DNA of 64,000 nucleotides, taken from assembly GCA_017403065.1 (NCBI GenBank), contig JAFQOT010000012.1, forward strand, positions 1-64,000, given 5' to 3'. Below, piece by piece: positions 1 through 7,508 of this stretch. A program made the translations under genes and the position numbers. Position 1 is the stretch's first letter, and each line of letters opens with the position of its first letter. The notes beneath the pieces were generated by a model, which did not search any database, was not told where the DNA came from, and saw only the letters and a list, made by a program, of their open reading frames with translations. The DNA comes from Clostridia bacterium. Its GTDB lineage: Bacteria > Bacillota > Clostridia > Oscillospirales > Acutalibacteraceae.

Positions 1-183
1 ATCCCCGAGGGCTATGTGCTGATCTTCGGTCATACGCCCACCTGCTACTTTCACAACGCATACCCGTGGAGTATATGGAAAAGTGACGAGGCCATTGGCA
101 TAGACTGCGGTGGTGGTTTTGAGGACGGGCGGCTTTCTTGTCTCCGCTTGGATGATATGAAAGAGTTCTACTCGAAGGAATAA
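1..183 (+). CDS. metallophosphoesterase, C-terminal fragment (cut by window start)
   Basis: The first 60 codons are open and end at TAA. The peptide has a GHTP motif about 12 residues in, followed by DCGGGFEDGRLSCLRL. This is the usual end of calcineurin-like serine/threonine phosphatases and ApaH/PrpE-type enzymes, where the GHT histidine binds one of the two metals and the DCGG(G) block follows. The catalytic GDxHG and GNHD blocks lie outside the window, so substrate and activity cannot be judged. The next gene starts 15 bases downstream, so the two are probably co-transcribed as part of the accessory island. Confidence 0.75.
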   Translation: MPEGYVLIFGHTPTCYFHNAYPWSIWKSDEAIGIDCGGGFEDGRLSCLRLDDMKEFYSKE

Positions 184-198
184 TGAAGGAGGTCGACA

Positions 199-849
199 AT
201 GGGAACTCATTACGCAATATACGCCGAAGTTCGTGTCGGCAACAAATGGTACAATCTGAATCCGCTATTCCAACGCGCGGATGGCAAGATTGATGTGTGT
301 CCTGTGATCTCTGGTCGAAATTGGCTTCGGGAAACTTACGAGGAAATGGAAGAAGATCGATATGCCTACGGTCGTCCCGAGGATATTAGCCAGGAAGTCA
401 GGACGGTGTTCTATCATGAGGATGATGAGCCATACGACCCGTATCTGCACATCAATACATACAAGGATTTTTATAACCGATCCATCTTCTTGGTGAACTA
501 TGGGAAAGCCATAAAGAACCGAGTGAAGAAAGACAAGCCCACACGATACCGTGGATATGCTTCCAAGGTAAGCATTGCAGCCTTTGAGATTGATGAGTAC
601 GACTCCATTGGTCATTGGCTCACCCCCGAGGAATACGAAAAGCTGTCCGAAAAGGAAAAGCAAGAGTATTCCTATTACGAGTGGGACGAAGCTGATGATT
701 GGTATAAGGTTTACAATCTCATCGTTGACAGAGTGGACACTATGCTCGGGTACTTCTGCCGATGGGCAGATTATGCAATAAAAGATGTGAACCTGGACGA
801 AGCAAACCCGACTGCCGACTATGTACGGCTGATTGTCTACAGAAGCTGA
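199..849 (+). CDS. hypothetical island protein, 216 aa
   Basis: I do not recognise this protein. An AAGGAGG ribosome-binding site sits 6 bases before the ATG, so the start is well supported. The product is soluble-looking, acidic, and rich in Tyr, Trp, Asp and Glu, with no signal peptide, no hydrophobic helix and no cysteine pattern suggesting metal binding. The segment around residues 140-160 is highly charged and probably helical. It lies in a same-strand run with the phosphatase fragment upstream and two further unknown genes downstream, on DNA that is visibly more GC-rich than the later polysaccharide region. This fits cargo of an integrated element. No function is proposed. Confidence 0.6.
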   Translation: MGTHYAIYAEVRVGNKWYNLNPLFQRADGKIDVCPVISGRNWLRETYEEMEEDRYAYGRPEDISQEVRTVFYHEDDEPYDPYLHINTYKDFYNRSIFLVNYGKAIKNRVKKDKPTRYRGYASKVSIAAFEIDEYDSIGHWLTPEEYEKLSEKEKQEYSYYEWDEADDWYKVYNLIVDRVDTMLGYFCRWADYAIKDVNLDEANPTADYVRLIVYRS

Positions 850-871
850 AAGAAAGAAAAAGGATTCAGTT

Positions 872-1093
872 ATGAAAAAGGCGGCACCGATCAACATCAT
901 AGTTCACTACCCAACAACTGAAGAAGGCTGGCGTGAACTTCGAAGGCGTATGGCAATTGTCCACGCCGATGCTGTGCTGAATTCTGTGCAGAAACTTAAT
1001 TGTCCGACCTGGCAAAAGATCAAGTTGGTGGAAGCAATTATAGAAGATGCAAAGAAAGAGATAGAGTCAGAGAAAGGAGAAACATATGGATAG
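872..1093 (+). CDS. small hypothetical island protein, 73 aa
   Basis: The frame is open further upstream, but the ATG at 872 is the better start: an AAAGG-type site lies 8 or so bases before it and it clears the stop of the previous gene. The peptide begins MKKAAPINIIVHYPTTEEG and is mostly helical and charged, with no membrane segment. Its 3' end overlaps the next gene by 8 bases, a coupling pattern expected of a real gene in a transcription unit. The opening resembles small conjugative-element proteins of gut Firmicutes, but I cannot assign a family. Confidence 0.5.
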   Translation: MKKAAPINIIVHYPTTEEGWRELRRRMAIVHADAVLNSVQKLNCPTWQKIKLVEAIIEDAKKEIESEKGETYG

Positions 1094-1694
1094 ACAGATT
1101 ACTGCCAATTATGAGGCACTAACAGCTTTTCTTGAAAGTCATCTGCAAGAAAATCAGAGATACAAAGCCGGTAGACTCTATGAAACCTATACGGAGATGT
1201 ATCCCGAAGACGGAATTAGGCAAAAGGACTTTGCAATGTTTCTCCGATATCAGGTTGAAAAAGAGGATGGATTGCTCAAAAGAACCGCGCACGGTATTTA
1301 CGAGAAGCGAACTGATCCCGATGATCACGGTATTAAGTTCCCGAGAAAGGATCGGGACATTGCGACAAATCAGAATCTCGACATCCTATACTTAGATAGA
1401 ATCCATGTCAGCCCCCAGGATGCAGATCTTGAAAAACTGTATGACGATACAATTAACCTCATGGCGAGGATGCGGTATGCGGTGAAAAATATTCAGGCAT
1501 ACGCACAGCCCTGTCCCGAATTCCAGTTGGAGCTTGAATCATACCTTGCTGGAATGATGAAAAATATGGATAATGCAGCCACAGGAGTTTCTGCTATTAT
1601 GGCATGGTGTGATGATCACTTCGATGAGATTGCACTCGCCCGTGACATTGGAACAGAAGAACCCGAGGAAGAAACAATGATTCTGCAGATGTAA
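1086..1694 (+). CDS. hypothetical island protein, 202 aa
   Basis: Unrecognised. It starts inside the last codons of the preceding gene, with GAAAGGAGA just upstream of the ATG. The N-terminal 70 residues (ITANYEALTAFL... to GIYEKR) alternate helices and basic residues in a way compatible with a small winged-helix or DNA-associated fold, but no clear signature is visible. Residues 110-190 are helical and could form a coiled coil, and the C-terminus is very acidic (EEPEEET). No signal peptide or membrane segment. It is followed closely by the excisionase/Cro-like regulator, so it may take part in control or transfer of the island; that is inference from position only. Confidence 0.55.
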   Translation: MDRQITANYEALTAFLESHLQENQRYKAGRLYETYTEMYPEDGIRQKDFAMFLRYQVEKEDGLLKRTAHGIYEKRTDPDDHGIKFPRKDRDIATNQNLDILYLDRIHVSPQDADLEKLYDDTINLMARMRYAVKNIQAYAQPCPEFQLELESYLAGMMKNMDNAATGVSAIMAWCDDHFDEIALARDIGTEEPEEETMILQM

Positions 1695-1720
1695 AATATG
1701 CAAGAAAGGAGATGCTCAAA

Positions 1721-2515
1721 ATGACTGTAGAGCGTTGGTGTTCAATGAAAGAAGTCTGTGAGCATCTCGGCGCAAGCCATGACTCTGTCGTGCATTGGGT
1801 AAAGAACAACAATCTACCTGCCGTTAAAATCGGACGGCTTTGGAGATTCAAAATGAGCGAGGTCGATGAATGGCTTCTGTCAGACGATGCGGAAAGAACG
1901 AAGGCTGGAAAGCACAAGTGGAATGGCAATACACGAATTAGTTTCAAGCCTCTTTTTAAGCTTCTCATCGATAAGGACATTAAGAAAAAAGACCTTGCTG
2001 AAATGGCAAATATCAGTATAGCGACCATCACCAAGATGGGAAAGGACGGCAGCCATGTTCAGTCCGATGTCTTGGAAAGGATATGTCTTGCTCTTGGTTG
2101 TAAAATCGGAGATATTGTTCAGATCATAAAAATTGAAGAACCCGAAATAGAAATTGCACCGGAAGATAATAATGAACCCGTTGTTCTTGACTCGGCGGCT
2201 TGTGAGGAATACGGACTCAGCGAAGCTGATCAAGAAATTGTCCATTTCATCTATGAGCAACTGAAGTATTACCGTGAACAACCACCTCGCTTTATGATCA
2301 ATCAGGCGCAAAGTGAGTTTGGAATTTCCTCTCCCCAGGAAGCCATATCAAGAATTCCCACGGATAGATTCTACTCACTGATTCTCAACGAAGTGCTTGA
2401 ATATTGGGGACAAGACGGTTCGTCTTTTGCAAAAAGGCACATACCATTTCAACTAATAGAATCGGGATATTTTGAACCCGAGGAACAGACCTTTGGGGAA
2501 ATAAAAATGACCTAA
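1721..2515 (+). CDS. two-headed DNA-binding protein: excisionase-type wHTH plus Cro/C1-type HTH
   Basis: The start at 1721 is preferred over an ATG at 1712, which abuts the GAAAGGAG site; 1721 gives normal spacing. Residues 1-50 form an excisionase/MerR-like winged helix (SMKEVCEHLGASHDSVVHWV, then LPAVKIGRLWRFKMSEVDEWL), the fold of phage and ICE Xis proteins. Residues about 65-135 match a Cro/C1-type HTH (DIKKKDLAEMANISIATITK, then LERICLALGCKIGDIV). The remaining 130 residues are unrecognised. Having both heads in one chain suggests a regulator that joins excision to transcriptional control. A recombinase gene lies 100 bases downstream. Target sites are unknown. Confidence 0.7.
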   Translation: MTVERWCSMKEVCEHLGASHDSVVHWVKNNNLPAVKIGRLWRFKMSEVDEWLLSDDAERTKAGKHKWNGNTRISFKPLFKLLIDKDIKKKDLAEMANISIATITKMGKDGSHVQSDVLERICLALGCKIGDIVQIIKIEEPEIEIAPEDNNEPVVLDSAACEEYGLSEADQEIVHFIYEQLKYYREQPPRFMINQAQSEFGISSPQEAISRIPTDRFYSLILNEVLEYWGQDGSSFAKRHIPFQLIESGYFEPEEQTFGEIKMT

Positions 2516-2571
2516 ACGAATAAATATGTTCTGAAAAGTTTCAGAAAACCGTAGAAACACATCCGATTTCG

Positions 2572-2580
2572 TGGTATAAT
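2572..2580 (+). promoter_or_regulatory. extended -10 promoter of the recombinase gene
   Basis: TGGTATAAT is a perfect -10 hexamer with a TGn extension, 36 bases before the recombinase ATG. No good -35 box is visible 17 bases upstream, as is tolerated for extended -10 promoters. Confidence 0.5.
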
Positions 2581-2616
2581 TAAGTAAAGAAAAAAAGAAA
2601 GGGGTGCTACATCCGT

Positions 2617-3033
2617 ATGGATAAAGTGGCTACTTATGTAAGGGTCAGCAATCACAGCAATGCGGAGAATGCAGTCCGCAATCAAACAAAAAAAGTTATG
2701 GACTTTTGCGAAGCAAAGGGATACGAGGTTTGTGACTCGGCAGCGGTAATCGGCAACCGAGAATTGGCATATCCCATGATAATGAAGCTGCTGAAAGAAG
2801 CCAAAGAGAAAGGCATCACAAAGATAGTTATGGCATCGACCAATCGCATCGTTGGCACGGTCGATGAGCTTGCAGAAATCAGAAAGGCATTCGAGGAATC
2901 GGGTGTTGCGATTGAAGCGATGGATGGATCTCACCAAGCAAACAATACGACTGACATGGTCGCTTCCTTCTTAGCACATGCTGAAATCCAGGAAGACGAT
3001 GGACAGGAAACGCCTGTAATGAAAATGACTTAA
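2617..3033 (+). CDS. serine recombinase, stand-alone catalytic domain (138 aa)
   Basis: The N-terminus MDKVATYVRVS carries the resolvase/invertase Y-x-R-x-S motif with the nucleophilic serine, followed by QTKKVMDFCEAKGYEV and a helical segment as in the family. The block that usually reads SxDRxxR is here ASTNRIVG: the arginine is kept but the aspartate is asparagine. The chain stops after the catalytic domain; the C-terminal HTH of small resolvases and the recombinase/zinc-ribbon domains of large serine integrases are absent. It could be a short accessory resolvase, a dominant regulator, or a remnant. A GAAAGGGG site lies 12 bases before the ATG, slightly far. The stop is followed 4 bases later by an 18-bp direct repeat. 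Confidence 0.7.
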   Translation: MDKVATYVRVSNHSNAENAVRNQTKKVMDFCEAKGYEVCDSAAVIGNRELAYPMIMKLLKEAKEKGITKIVMASTNRIVGTVDELAEIRKAFEESGVAIEAMDGSHQANNTTDMVASFLAHAEIQEDDGQETPVMKMT

Positions 3034-3037
3034 TTGG

Positions 3038-3055
3038 GGTGATATCTTTTTCGGT
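3038..3055 (+). repeat. direct repeat GGTGATATCTTTTTCGGT, copy 1
   Basis: An 18-base sequence identical to 3163-3180 and related to 5044-5058 (GATATCTTTTTCAGT). It lies 4 bases after the recombinase stop codon, a typical place for an attachment core or a recombination scar. Unlike the other two copies it is not followed by a hairpin. Confidence 0.7.
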
Positions 3056-3162
3056 TCTCAATGAAAAAGGACGAGAAAGACCACCAACCATTACACAGAC
3101 CGAGAAAAAATATAAAAAAAGTCCGAAAAAGCCTTGACACAAGCGGTTTTTCCTAAAAATCC

Positions 3163-3235
3163 GGTGATATCTTTTTCGGTGCTACGAGCCAAAAATCCTC
3201 ATTCGTAAGAATGGGGATTTTACTTTTTCACTCTT
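3163..3235 (+). repeat. stem-loop repeat module, copy 1
   Basis: Order of parts: GGTGATATCTTTTTCGGT (3163-3180), an 11-base spacer, a 13-bp hairpin with a GTAA tetraloop (3192-3204 pairs with 3209-3221, one wobble), then the T-rich tail TTTTACTTTTTCACTCTT (3218-3235, overlapping the last stem bases). A CTCTTCA heptamer then repeats to about 3246. The same order and spacing recur at 5044-5116 with a different stem sequence. It could act as an intrinsic terminator for the recombinase, but the conserved 5' box is not explained by that. Confidence 0.7.
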
Positions 3236-3263
3236 CACTCTTCACTATTTTCTACGCTTTTAC

Positions 3264-3479
3264 ATTAAACTTTCTGAATCCACCTTATATACCATTTTAA
3301 AACGCTTGGAAATCGCGAATATGCTGACCGTCCGCACCGCAGAACACGGCGGCAGGCTTCGAAAATATTACCGCATAACCAGCGAGGGACTGAAACGTAT
3401 TGAGGATTTCAAGGATGAGTGGAAAGAAATTCTGTCTATATATCGATTCGTAACCAAGGAGGATAACGGCAATGAGTAA
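3264..3479 (+). pseudogene. padR-family regulator, 5'-truncated remnant
   Basis: Reading in frame up to the stop at 3477-3479 gives KLSESTLYTILKRLEIANML, then GGRLRKYYRITSEG and EDFKDEWKEILSIY. This is the recognition helix, wing and start of the dimer helix of PadR regulators. The first half of the winged helix is missing and the frame upstream of 3264 is the CTCTTCA repeat tail, with no start codon before the internal ATG at 3321. The stop overlaps the DUF1700 start by 8 bases, the normal padR-DUF1700-DUF4097 operon arrangement. I infer that an insertion or deletion at the island edge removed the 5' half. Confidence 0.75.
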
Positions 3480-4071
3480 ACAAGAGTTTCTTGCGCAATT
3501 ACGCAAAGGTTTATCAGGCTTACCCCAAAAGGACATTGAGGAACGCTTGACATTTTACAGTGAAATGATAGATGATCGAATGGAAGAAGGGCTTTCGGAG
3601 GAAGAAGCCGTTTCAGCAATAAGCTCTGTTGATGAAATTATCGCACAAGTGATAGCAGAAACTCCTCTTGTGAAAATCGCAAAGGAAAGAATTAAATCTA
3701 AAAAACGGTTGCGTGTAGGTGAAATTGTCCTTTTAGCGCTCGGCTCTCCTATATGGCTTTCTTTGAGCATTGCCGTACTTGCCGTTATCCTCTCCCTTTA
3801 CATATCCTTGTGGGCTATAATTATTTCTTTGTGGGCAGTCTTTACTTCGCTTGCCGTCTGTTCTATTTGCGGTGTATTGGCGTGTATTGTTTTTACCTTA
3901 GGCGGCAACTCTGCTTCGGGTATTGCTATATTTGCCGCAGGTATTGTTTGCGCAGGGCTTTCTATCTATATGTTTTACGGATGCAAAGCAGCAACAATGG
4001 GTACTTTGTTAATCACAAAGAAAATAGCAATATGGATTAAGAATTGCTTTATCAAAAAGGAGGTAGCGTAA
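3472..4071 (+). CDS. DUF1700 (HAAS-type) membrane protein
   Basis: The N-terminal 65 residues (MSKQEFLAQLRKGLSGLPQK, then ERLTFYSEMIDDRMEEGLSEEEAV) are the characteristic helical domain of DUF1700/HAAS proteins. Three to four hydrophobic helices follow between residues about 85 and 180, so it sits in the cell membrane. An AAGGAGG site precedes the ATG. Genes of this family are usually the middle member of padR-DUF1700-DUF4097 operons linked to envelope stress or antimicrobial peptide response, and here the PadR remnant overlaps the start and the DUF4097 gene overlaps the stop (TAATG). With PadR broken the operon is probably no longer controlled by it. Confidence 0.85.
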   Translation: MSKQEFLAQLRKGLSGLPQKDIEERLTFYSEMIDDRMEEGLSEEEAVSAISSVDEIIAQVIAETPLVKIAKERIKSKKRLRVGEIVLLALGSPIWLSLSIAVLAVILSLYISLWAIIISLWAVFTSLAVCSICGVLACIVFTLGGNSASGIAIFAAGIVCAGLSIYMFYGCKAATMGTLLITKKIAIWIKNCFIKKEVA

Positions 4072-5036
4072 TGAGAACGAGAACAAAAGTATGGCTTATT
4101 ATAGCAGCTTTTCTTGTGTTGATTGGCTGTTTCCTCTTTTTAGGCATTATGTCAATGCTTGAATGGGATTTTGCGAAATTATCAACGTTCAAATATGAAA
4201 CCAATAATTATGAAATAGCTGAAAATTTTAATAACATATCGATCATAACCGATACAGCCGATATTTTATTTGTACCTTCTGAAACCCCAAAAGCTTCCGT
4301 TGTCTGCCACGAACAGAAAAATGCGAAACATTCGGTTACAGTTAATAACGGCAAGATTATAATCAAGATTGTTGATACGCGCAAATGGTATGAGCATATT
4401 GGTATAAACCTCGGCACGCCGAAAATAACAATATATATTCCGCAGAACGAATACGGTACGCTTTTTGTGAAATCCAGTACCGGTAATGTAGAAATACCCA
4501 AAGAATTCAAATTTAAAAATATTGATATCACAGAAAGCACAGGCAATGTAACAAACTATGCTTCCGCTTCGGAAAATATAATAATCAAGACAAGTACAGG
4601 CTATATTTGTGTTGAAGATGTATCCGCAAACACACTTGATCTTTCCGTTTCAACGGGCGAAATAGCGGTTTCTAATGTAACCTGCGAAAGTGATGTTAAA
4701 ATCAATGTTTCCACAGGAAAGGCGAATCTGACCAACATCGAGTGCAAAAAAGTTGTGTCGAATGGAGACACGGGAGATATTTATTTAAATAATACCATTG
4801 CCACAGAAAAGTTTTTTATTGAAAGAAGTACTGGTGATATAAAGTTTAATAAGTGCGATGCTGCTGAGATTTTTGTCGAAACCGATACCGGCGATATCAC
4901 AGGTAGCTTGCTTGCCGATAAGATTTTTATTGTTCAAACTGATACGGGCAACGTGAATGTACCCAAAACAGCAACCGGTGGGAAATGCGAGATCACGACC
5001 GCAACCGGTGATATTAACATACGCATAAAGCAGTAA
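4071..5036 (+). CDS. DUF4097 family beta-solenoid surface protein
   Basis: The start at 4071 overlaps the preceding stop (TAATG) and has AAAAAGGAGG before it. Residues 1-35 are a basic N-terminus plus one hydrophobic helix ending LFLGIMS, acting as signal anchor, so most of the 321-residue chain is outside the membrane. From residue 120 on, the chain is a run of roughly 20-residue repeats each with (S/D/A)TG followed by a hydrophobic residue (STGNVEIP, STGNVTN, STGYICVED, STGEIAVSN, DTGDIYLNN, STGDIKFNK, DTGDITGS, DTGNVNVP, ATGDINIR). This is the one-turn-per-repeat pattern of DUF4097 adhesin-like solenoids. No enzymatic site is seen; a scaffold or sensing role at the membrane is likely. Confidence 0.8.
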   Translation: MRTRTKVWLIIAAFLVLIGCFLFLGIMSMLEWDFAKLSTFKYETNNYEIAENFNNISIITDTADILFVPSETPKASVVCHEQKNAKHSVTVNNGKIIIKIVDTRKWYEHIGINLGTPKITIYIPQNEYGTLFVKSSTGNVEIPKEFKFKNIDITESTGNVTNYASASENIIIKTSTGYICVEDVSANTLDLSVSTGEIAVSNVTCESDVKINVSTGKANLTNIECKKVVSNGDTGDIYLNNTIATEKFFIERSTGDIKFNKCDAAEIFVETDTGDITGSLLADKIFIVQTDTGNVNVPKTATGGKCEITTATGDINIRIKQ

Positions 5037-5043
5037 ACAAGCC

Positions 5044-5116
5044 GATATCTTTTTCAGTACAACTTAACAAAAACCTTCTCGGACGAAGTTCGGGAAGGTT
5101 TTACTTTTTCACTCTT
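5044..5116 (+). repeat. stem-loop repeat module, copy 2
   Basis: GATATCTTTTTCAGT (5044-5058), an 11-base spacer, a 12-bp hairpin (5070-5081 pairs with 5091-5102, one wobble), and the tail TTTTACTTTTTCACTCTT (5099-5116), identical over 18 bases to copy 1. The stem bases differ from copy 1 but pairing and spacing are kept. It follows the DUF4097 stop by 7 bases, so it may also terminate that transcript. Confidence 0.7.
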
Positions 5117-5190
5117 TTATCTGTCCGAAATTCTTAACATGTCTCAGTATATTTTGCAAGGCTTCTTTATATAAACTCTTTCGACAACTG

Positions 5191-5219
5191 TTGACTTTTA
5201 TCGACTAAAGTGATAGAAT
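5191..5219 (+). promoter_or_regulatory. promoter of uraA-upp
   Basis: TTGACT, 17-base spacer, TAGAAT with a TGA extension directly upstream; transcription would start about 35 bases before the uraA ATG. No room for, or sign of, a PyrR-type attenuator. Confidence 0.65.
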
Positions 5220-5263
5220 TTATAATTGAAAAGACCCTATATAAAATTTAAGGAGAGATAAAA

Positions 5264-6640
5264 ATGGCTAAAAATCTTGTTTTTGACATCCACGACAAAC
5301 CTCGATTCAGTCAGCTTCTCGTTTTTGCAATTCAACAGTTGCTCGCAATTATGGCGGCAACCATCGCCGTTCCCGCAATAGTTGGTAACGGTATGTCGGC
5401 TTCGGCAGCTCTGTTTGGTGCAGGCGTTGGAACACTGGTTTATCAACTCTTTACCAAATTCCGCAGCCCTGTTTTCTTAGGCTCGTCCTTCGCATTCATC
5501 GGTTCTATGGCAGCTGCTTTTGCAGGCGCAGTATCTGTAAACCTTGGCTATCTCGGTCTTATTATAGGCGCCGTATTTGCAGGTCTTGTTTATGTAATTA
5601 TCGCCCTTGTAGTTAAATTTGTTGGCGTTGGCTGGATTAACAAGCTTATGCCAGCCGCAGTTATTGGACCAACAGTTGCAATTATCGGTCTTTCTTTAGC
5701 AGGCGCTGCTATTAAAGACGTATTCTCATACGGCCCTCAAGACAGCAACGGCGCTTTTATTATGACAGGAAACCTCTGGATTTCTTTCATTTGCGCAATG
5801 GTAACACTTATTGTTGTTGTTCTTTGCTCAACCTACGGTAAAAAGATGACCAGGCTCATCCCATTTATTATCGGTGTACTGTCAGGCTATGCAGTAGCTC
5901 TGATATTCACCGTAATCGGTTACAAAACAAATATCGATATGTTTAAAATTATTGATTTTGCTCCCTTTAAAGCATTAGTTGCAAACGGGGTTAACCTTAA
6001 CACCTTTGTTGCTGTTCCCGACTTTACCTTCTTGACCGCCTTTAAGGGCATTAAAGATTTCCAATGGAGCTATGTTGCAACAGTTGCTGTGGCTTATGTT
6101 CCGGTTGCATTTGTTGTATTTGCCGAGCATATTGCCGACCACAAAAACCTTTCAAGCATTATTGACAGAGACTTGCTTGAAAACCCAGGACTTCACCGTA
6201 CATTACTGGGCGACGGTGTAGGCTCTATAGCAGGCGCATTCTTCGGCGGTTGTCCAAATACAACCTACGGCGAATCGGTAGGTTGCGTAGCAATTACAAG
6301 AAACGCTTCTATAGCTACAATTACCACAACTGCTATTATGGCTATCTTAATTGCATTCGTATCCCCCTTTGTTGCATTTTTGGATTCTATTCCAGGTTGC
6401 GTAATGGGCGGTGTTTGTATAACACTTTACGGCTTTATTGCAGTATCAGGTCTTAAAATGATTCAGAAATTAGACCTTGAAAACCACGCAAATCTCTTTA
6501 CCGTATCGGTAATACTTATAGCAGGTATCGGCGGTATGTCTATGGCTATTGGCAAAGTGACCCTGACTTCTATCGCTTGCGCATTGATTCTCGGTATTAT
6601 TGTCAATGTTCTTCTCAATAAATTTAAGAAGCCTGAATAA
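5264..6640 (+). CDS. uraA: uracil/xanthine permease, NCS2 family (UraA type)
   Basis: Imports uracil (possibly xanthine) with a cation across the cell membrane. The 458-residue chain has 12-14 hydrophobic segments; [20 protein letters not shown] near the start is the first helix of UraA-type NCS2 carriers, and [20 protein letters not shown] at about residue 330 matches the conserved family motif (GGxPNTTYGENxGxxxxTR) that lines the substrate site. An AAGGAG site precedes the ATG. The upp gene follows after 23 bases, so uptake and phosphoribosylation of uracil are encoded together; this context favours uracil as the substrate. Length is normal for the family. Confidence 0.88.
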   Translation: MAKNLVFDIHDKPRFSQLLVFAIQQLLAIMAATIAVPAIVGNGMSASAALFGAGVGTLVYQLFTKFRSPVFLGSSFAFIGSMAAAFAGAVSVNLGYLGLIIGAVFAGLVYVIIALVVKFVGVGWINKLMPAAVIGPTVAIIGLSLAGAAIKDVFSYGPQDSNGAFIMTGNLWISFICAMVTLIVVVLCSTYGKKMTRLIPFIIGVLSGYAVALIFTVIGYKTNIDMFKIIDFAPFKALVANGVNLNTFVAVPDFTFLTAFKGIKDFQWSYVATVAVAYVPVAFVVFAEHIADHKNLSSIIDRDLLENPGLHRTLLGDGVGSIAGAFFGGCPNTTYGESVGCVAITRNASIATITTTAIMAILIAFVSPFVAFLDSIPGCVMGGVCITLYGFIAVSGLKMIQKLDLENHANLFTVSVILIAGIGGMSMAIGKVTLTSIACALILGIIVNVLLNKFKKPE

Positions 6641-6663
6641 AGGGCTTCAAGGAGGCAACACAA

Positions 6664-7305
6664 ATGAAGAATTACGATAATGTAGTTATTTTCGACCATC
6701 CACTAATTCGCCACAAAATTGCTATTTTGCGCGATGAGCGTACCAGTATGAAAGAATTTCGTGAATTAGTAGAGGAAATCACTACTCTTATGACATACGA
6801 AAGTCTGAAAGACGGTGTTCAAACCACCGAAGTCGAAGTAAAAACTCCTCTTGAAACCTGTATACAAACTGTTGTATCTGATAATTCTGTTGTTATTGTT
6901 CCTATTCTGCGCGCAGGACTCGGTATGGTAAACGGTGTACACGTGTTGTTCCCCTCTGCAAGAGTTGGCCATATCGGTATGTACAGAAATGAGGAAACCT
7001 TAACACCTGAAACCTACTACTGCAAATTACCGTCAGGCATTGAAGATAAGCTTGTTATGGTTGTTGACCCTATGCTTGCAACAGGCGGAAGCGCTTGCGA
7101 TGCAATTCAATTACTCAAAGATAAAGGCTGTAAGCATATAAAATTTATGGCTATAATCGGTGCCCCTGAAGGGGTTAAAAAATTGGCAGAAACGCATCCC
7201 GATGTAGATATTTATGTTTCTACACTTGACAGATGTCTTAATGAACACGGCTATATTCTCCCAGGTCTTGGAGATGCGGGTGACCGTCTTTTCGGCACAA
7301 AATAA
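6664..7305 (+). CDS. upp: uracil phosphoribosyltransferase
   Basis: Converts uracil and PRPP to UMP in pyrimidine salvage. The PRPP-binding loop is clear ([20 protein letters not shown], about residues 136-155), as are ILRAGLGMV and the C-terminal uracil-binding segment [17 protein letters not shown] that is diagnostic of Upp. The length of 213 residues is typical. It lies 23 bases after the uracil permease with its own AAGGAGG site, so it is transcribed with it. A strong intrinsic terminator follows 29 bases after the stop. Confidence 0.95.
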   Translation: MKNYDNVVIFDHPLIRHKIAILRDERTSMKEFRELVEEITTLMTYESLKDGVQTTEVEVKTPLETCIQTVVSDNSVVIVPILRAGLGMVNGVHVLFPSARVGHIGMYRNEETLTPETYYCKLPSGIEDKLVMVVDPMLATGGSACDAIQLLKDKGCKHIKFMAIIGAPEGVKKLAETHPDVDIYVSTLDRCLNEHGYILPGLGDAGDRLFGTK

Positions 7306-7334
7306 ATCACTTAATTAGAAAAAATATTCGTTTT

Positions 7335-7368
7335 GCCCAACAATACATAAGAATGTTGGGCATTTTTA
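7335..7368 (+). terminator. intrinsic terminator after upp
   Basis: GCCCAACA (7335-7342) pairs with TGTTGGGC (7354-7361), followed by ATTTTTAT. It closes the uraA-upp transcript. Confidence 0.85.
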
Positions 7369-7443
7369 TTCGATAAAGGCGAGTGATATTGCTTTACAGT
7401 TATATTATGCTTTCGCATATGTGTCGTTTTTCATAAAAATATG

Positions 7444-7472
7444 TTGCATTTGTTTTAAAAATATGTTAAAAT
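7444..7472 (+). promoter_or_regulatory. promoter of the AzgA-type permease
   Basis: TTGCAT, 17-base spacer, TAAAAT with a TGT extension, 36 bases before the ATG. The short leader leaves no space for a purine riboswitch. Confidence 0.6.
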
Positions 7473-7508
7473 TTTATTAAAATTTATAATATATTTTAGG
7501 AGGTTTTT

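Noticed and set aside
265-900. A 211-codon open frame on the minus strand
   Set aside because: It lies fully antisense to the well-supported gene at 199-849, has no ribosome-binding site, and its hydrophobic stretches are those expected from reading an acidic gene backwards.
7373-7508. Possible purine riboswitch before the AzgA-type permease
   Set aside because: The three-way-junction sequences of purine riboswitches are absent, and the promoter lies only 36 bases before the ATG, leaving no room for an aptamer.
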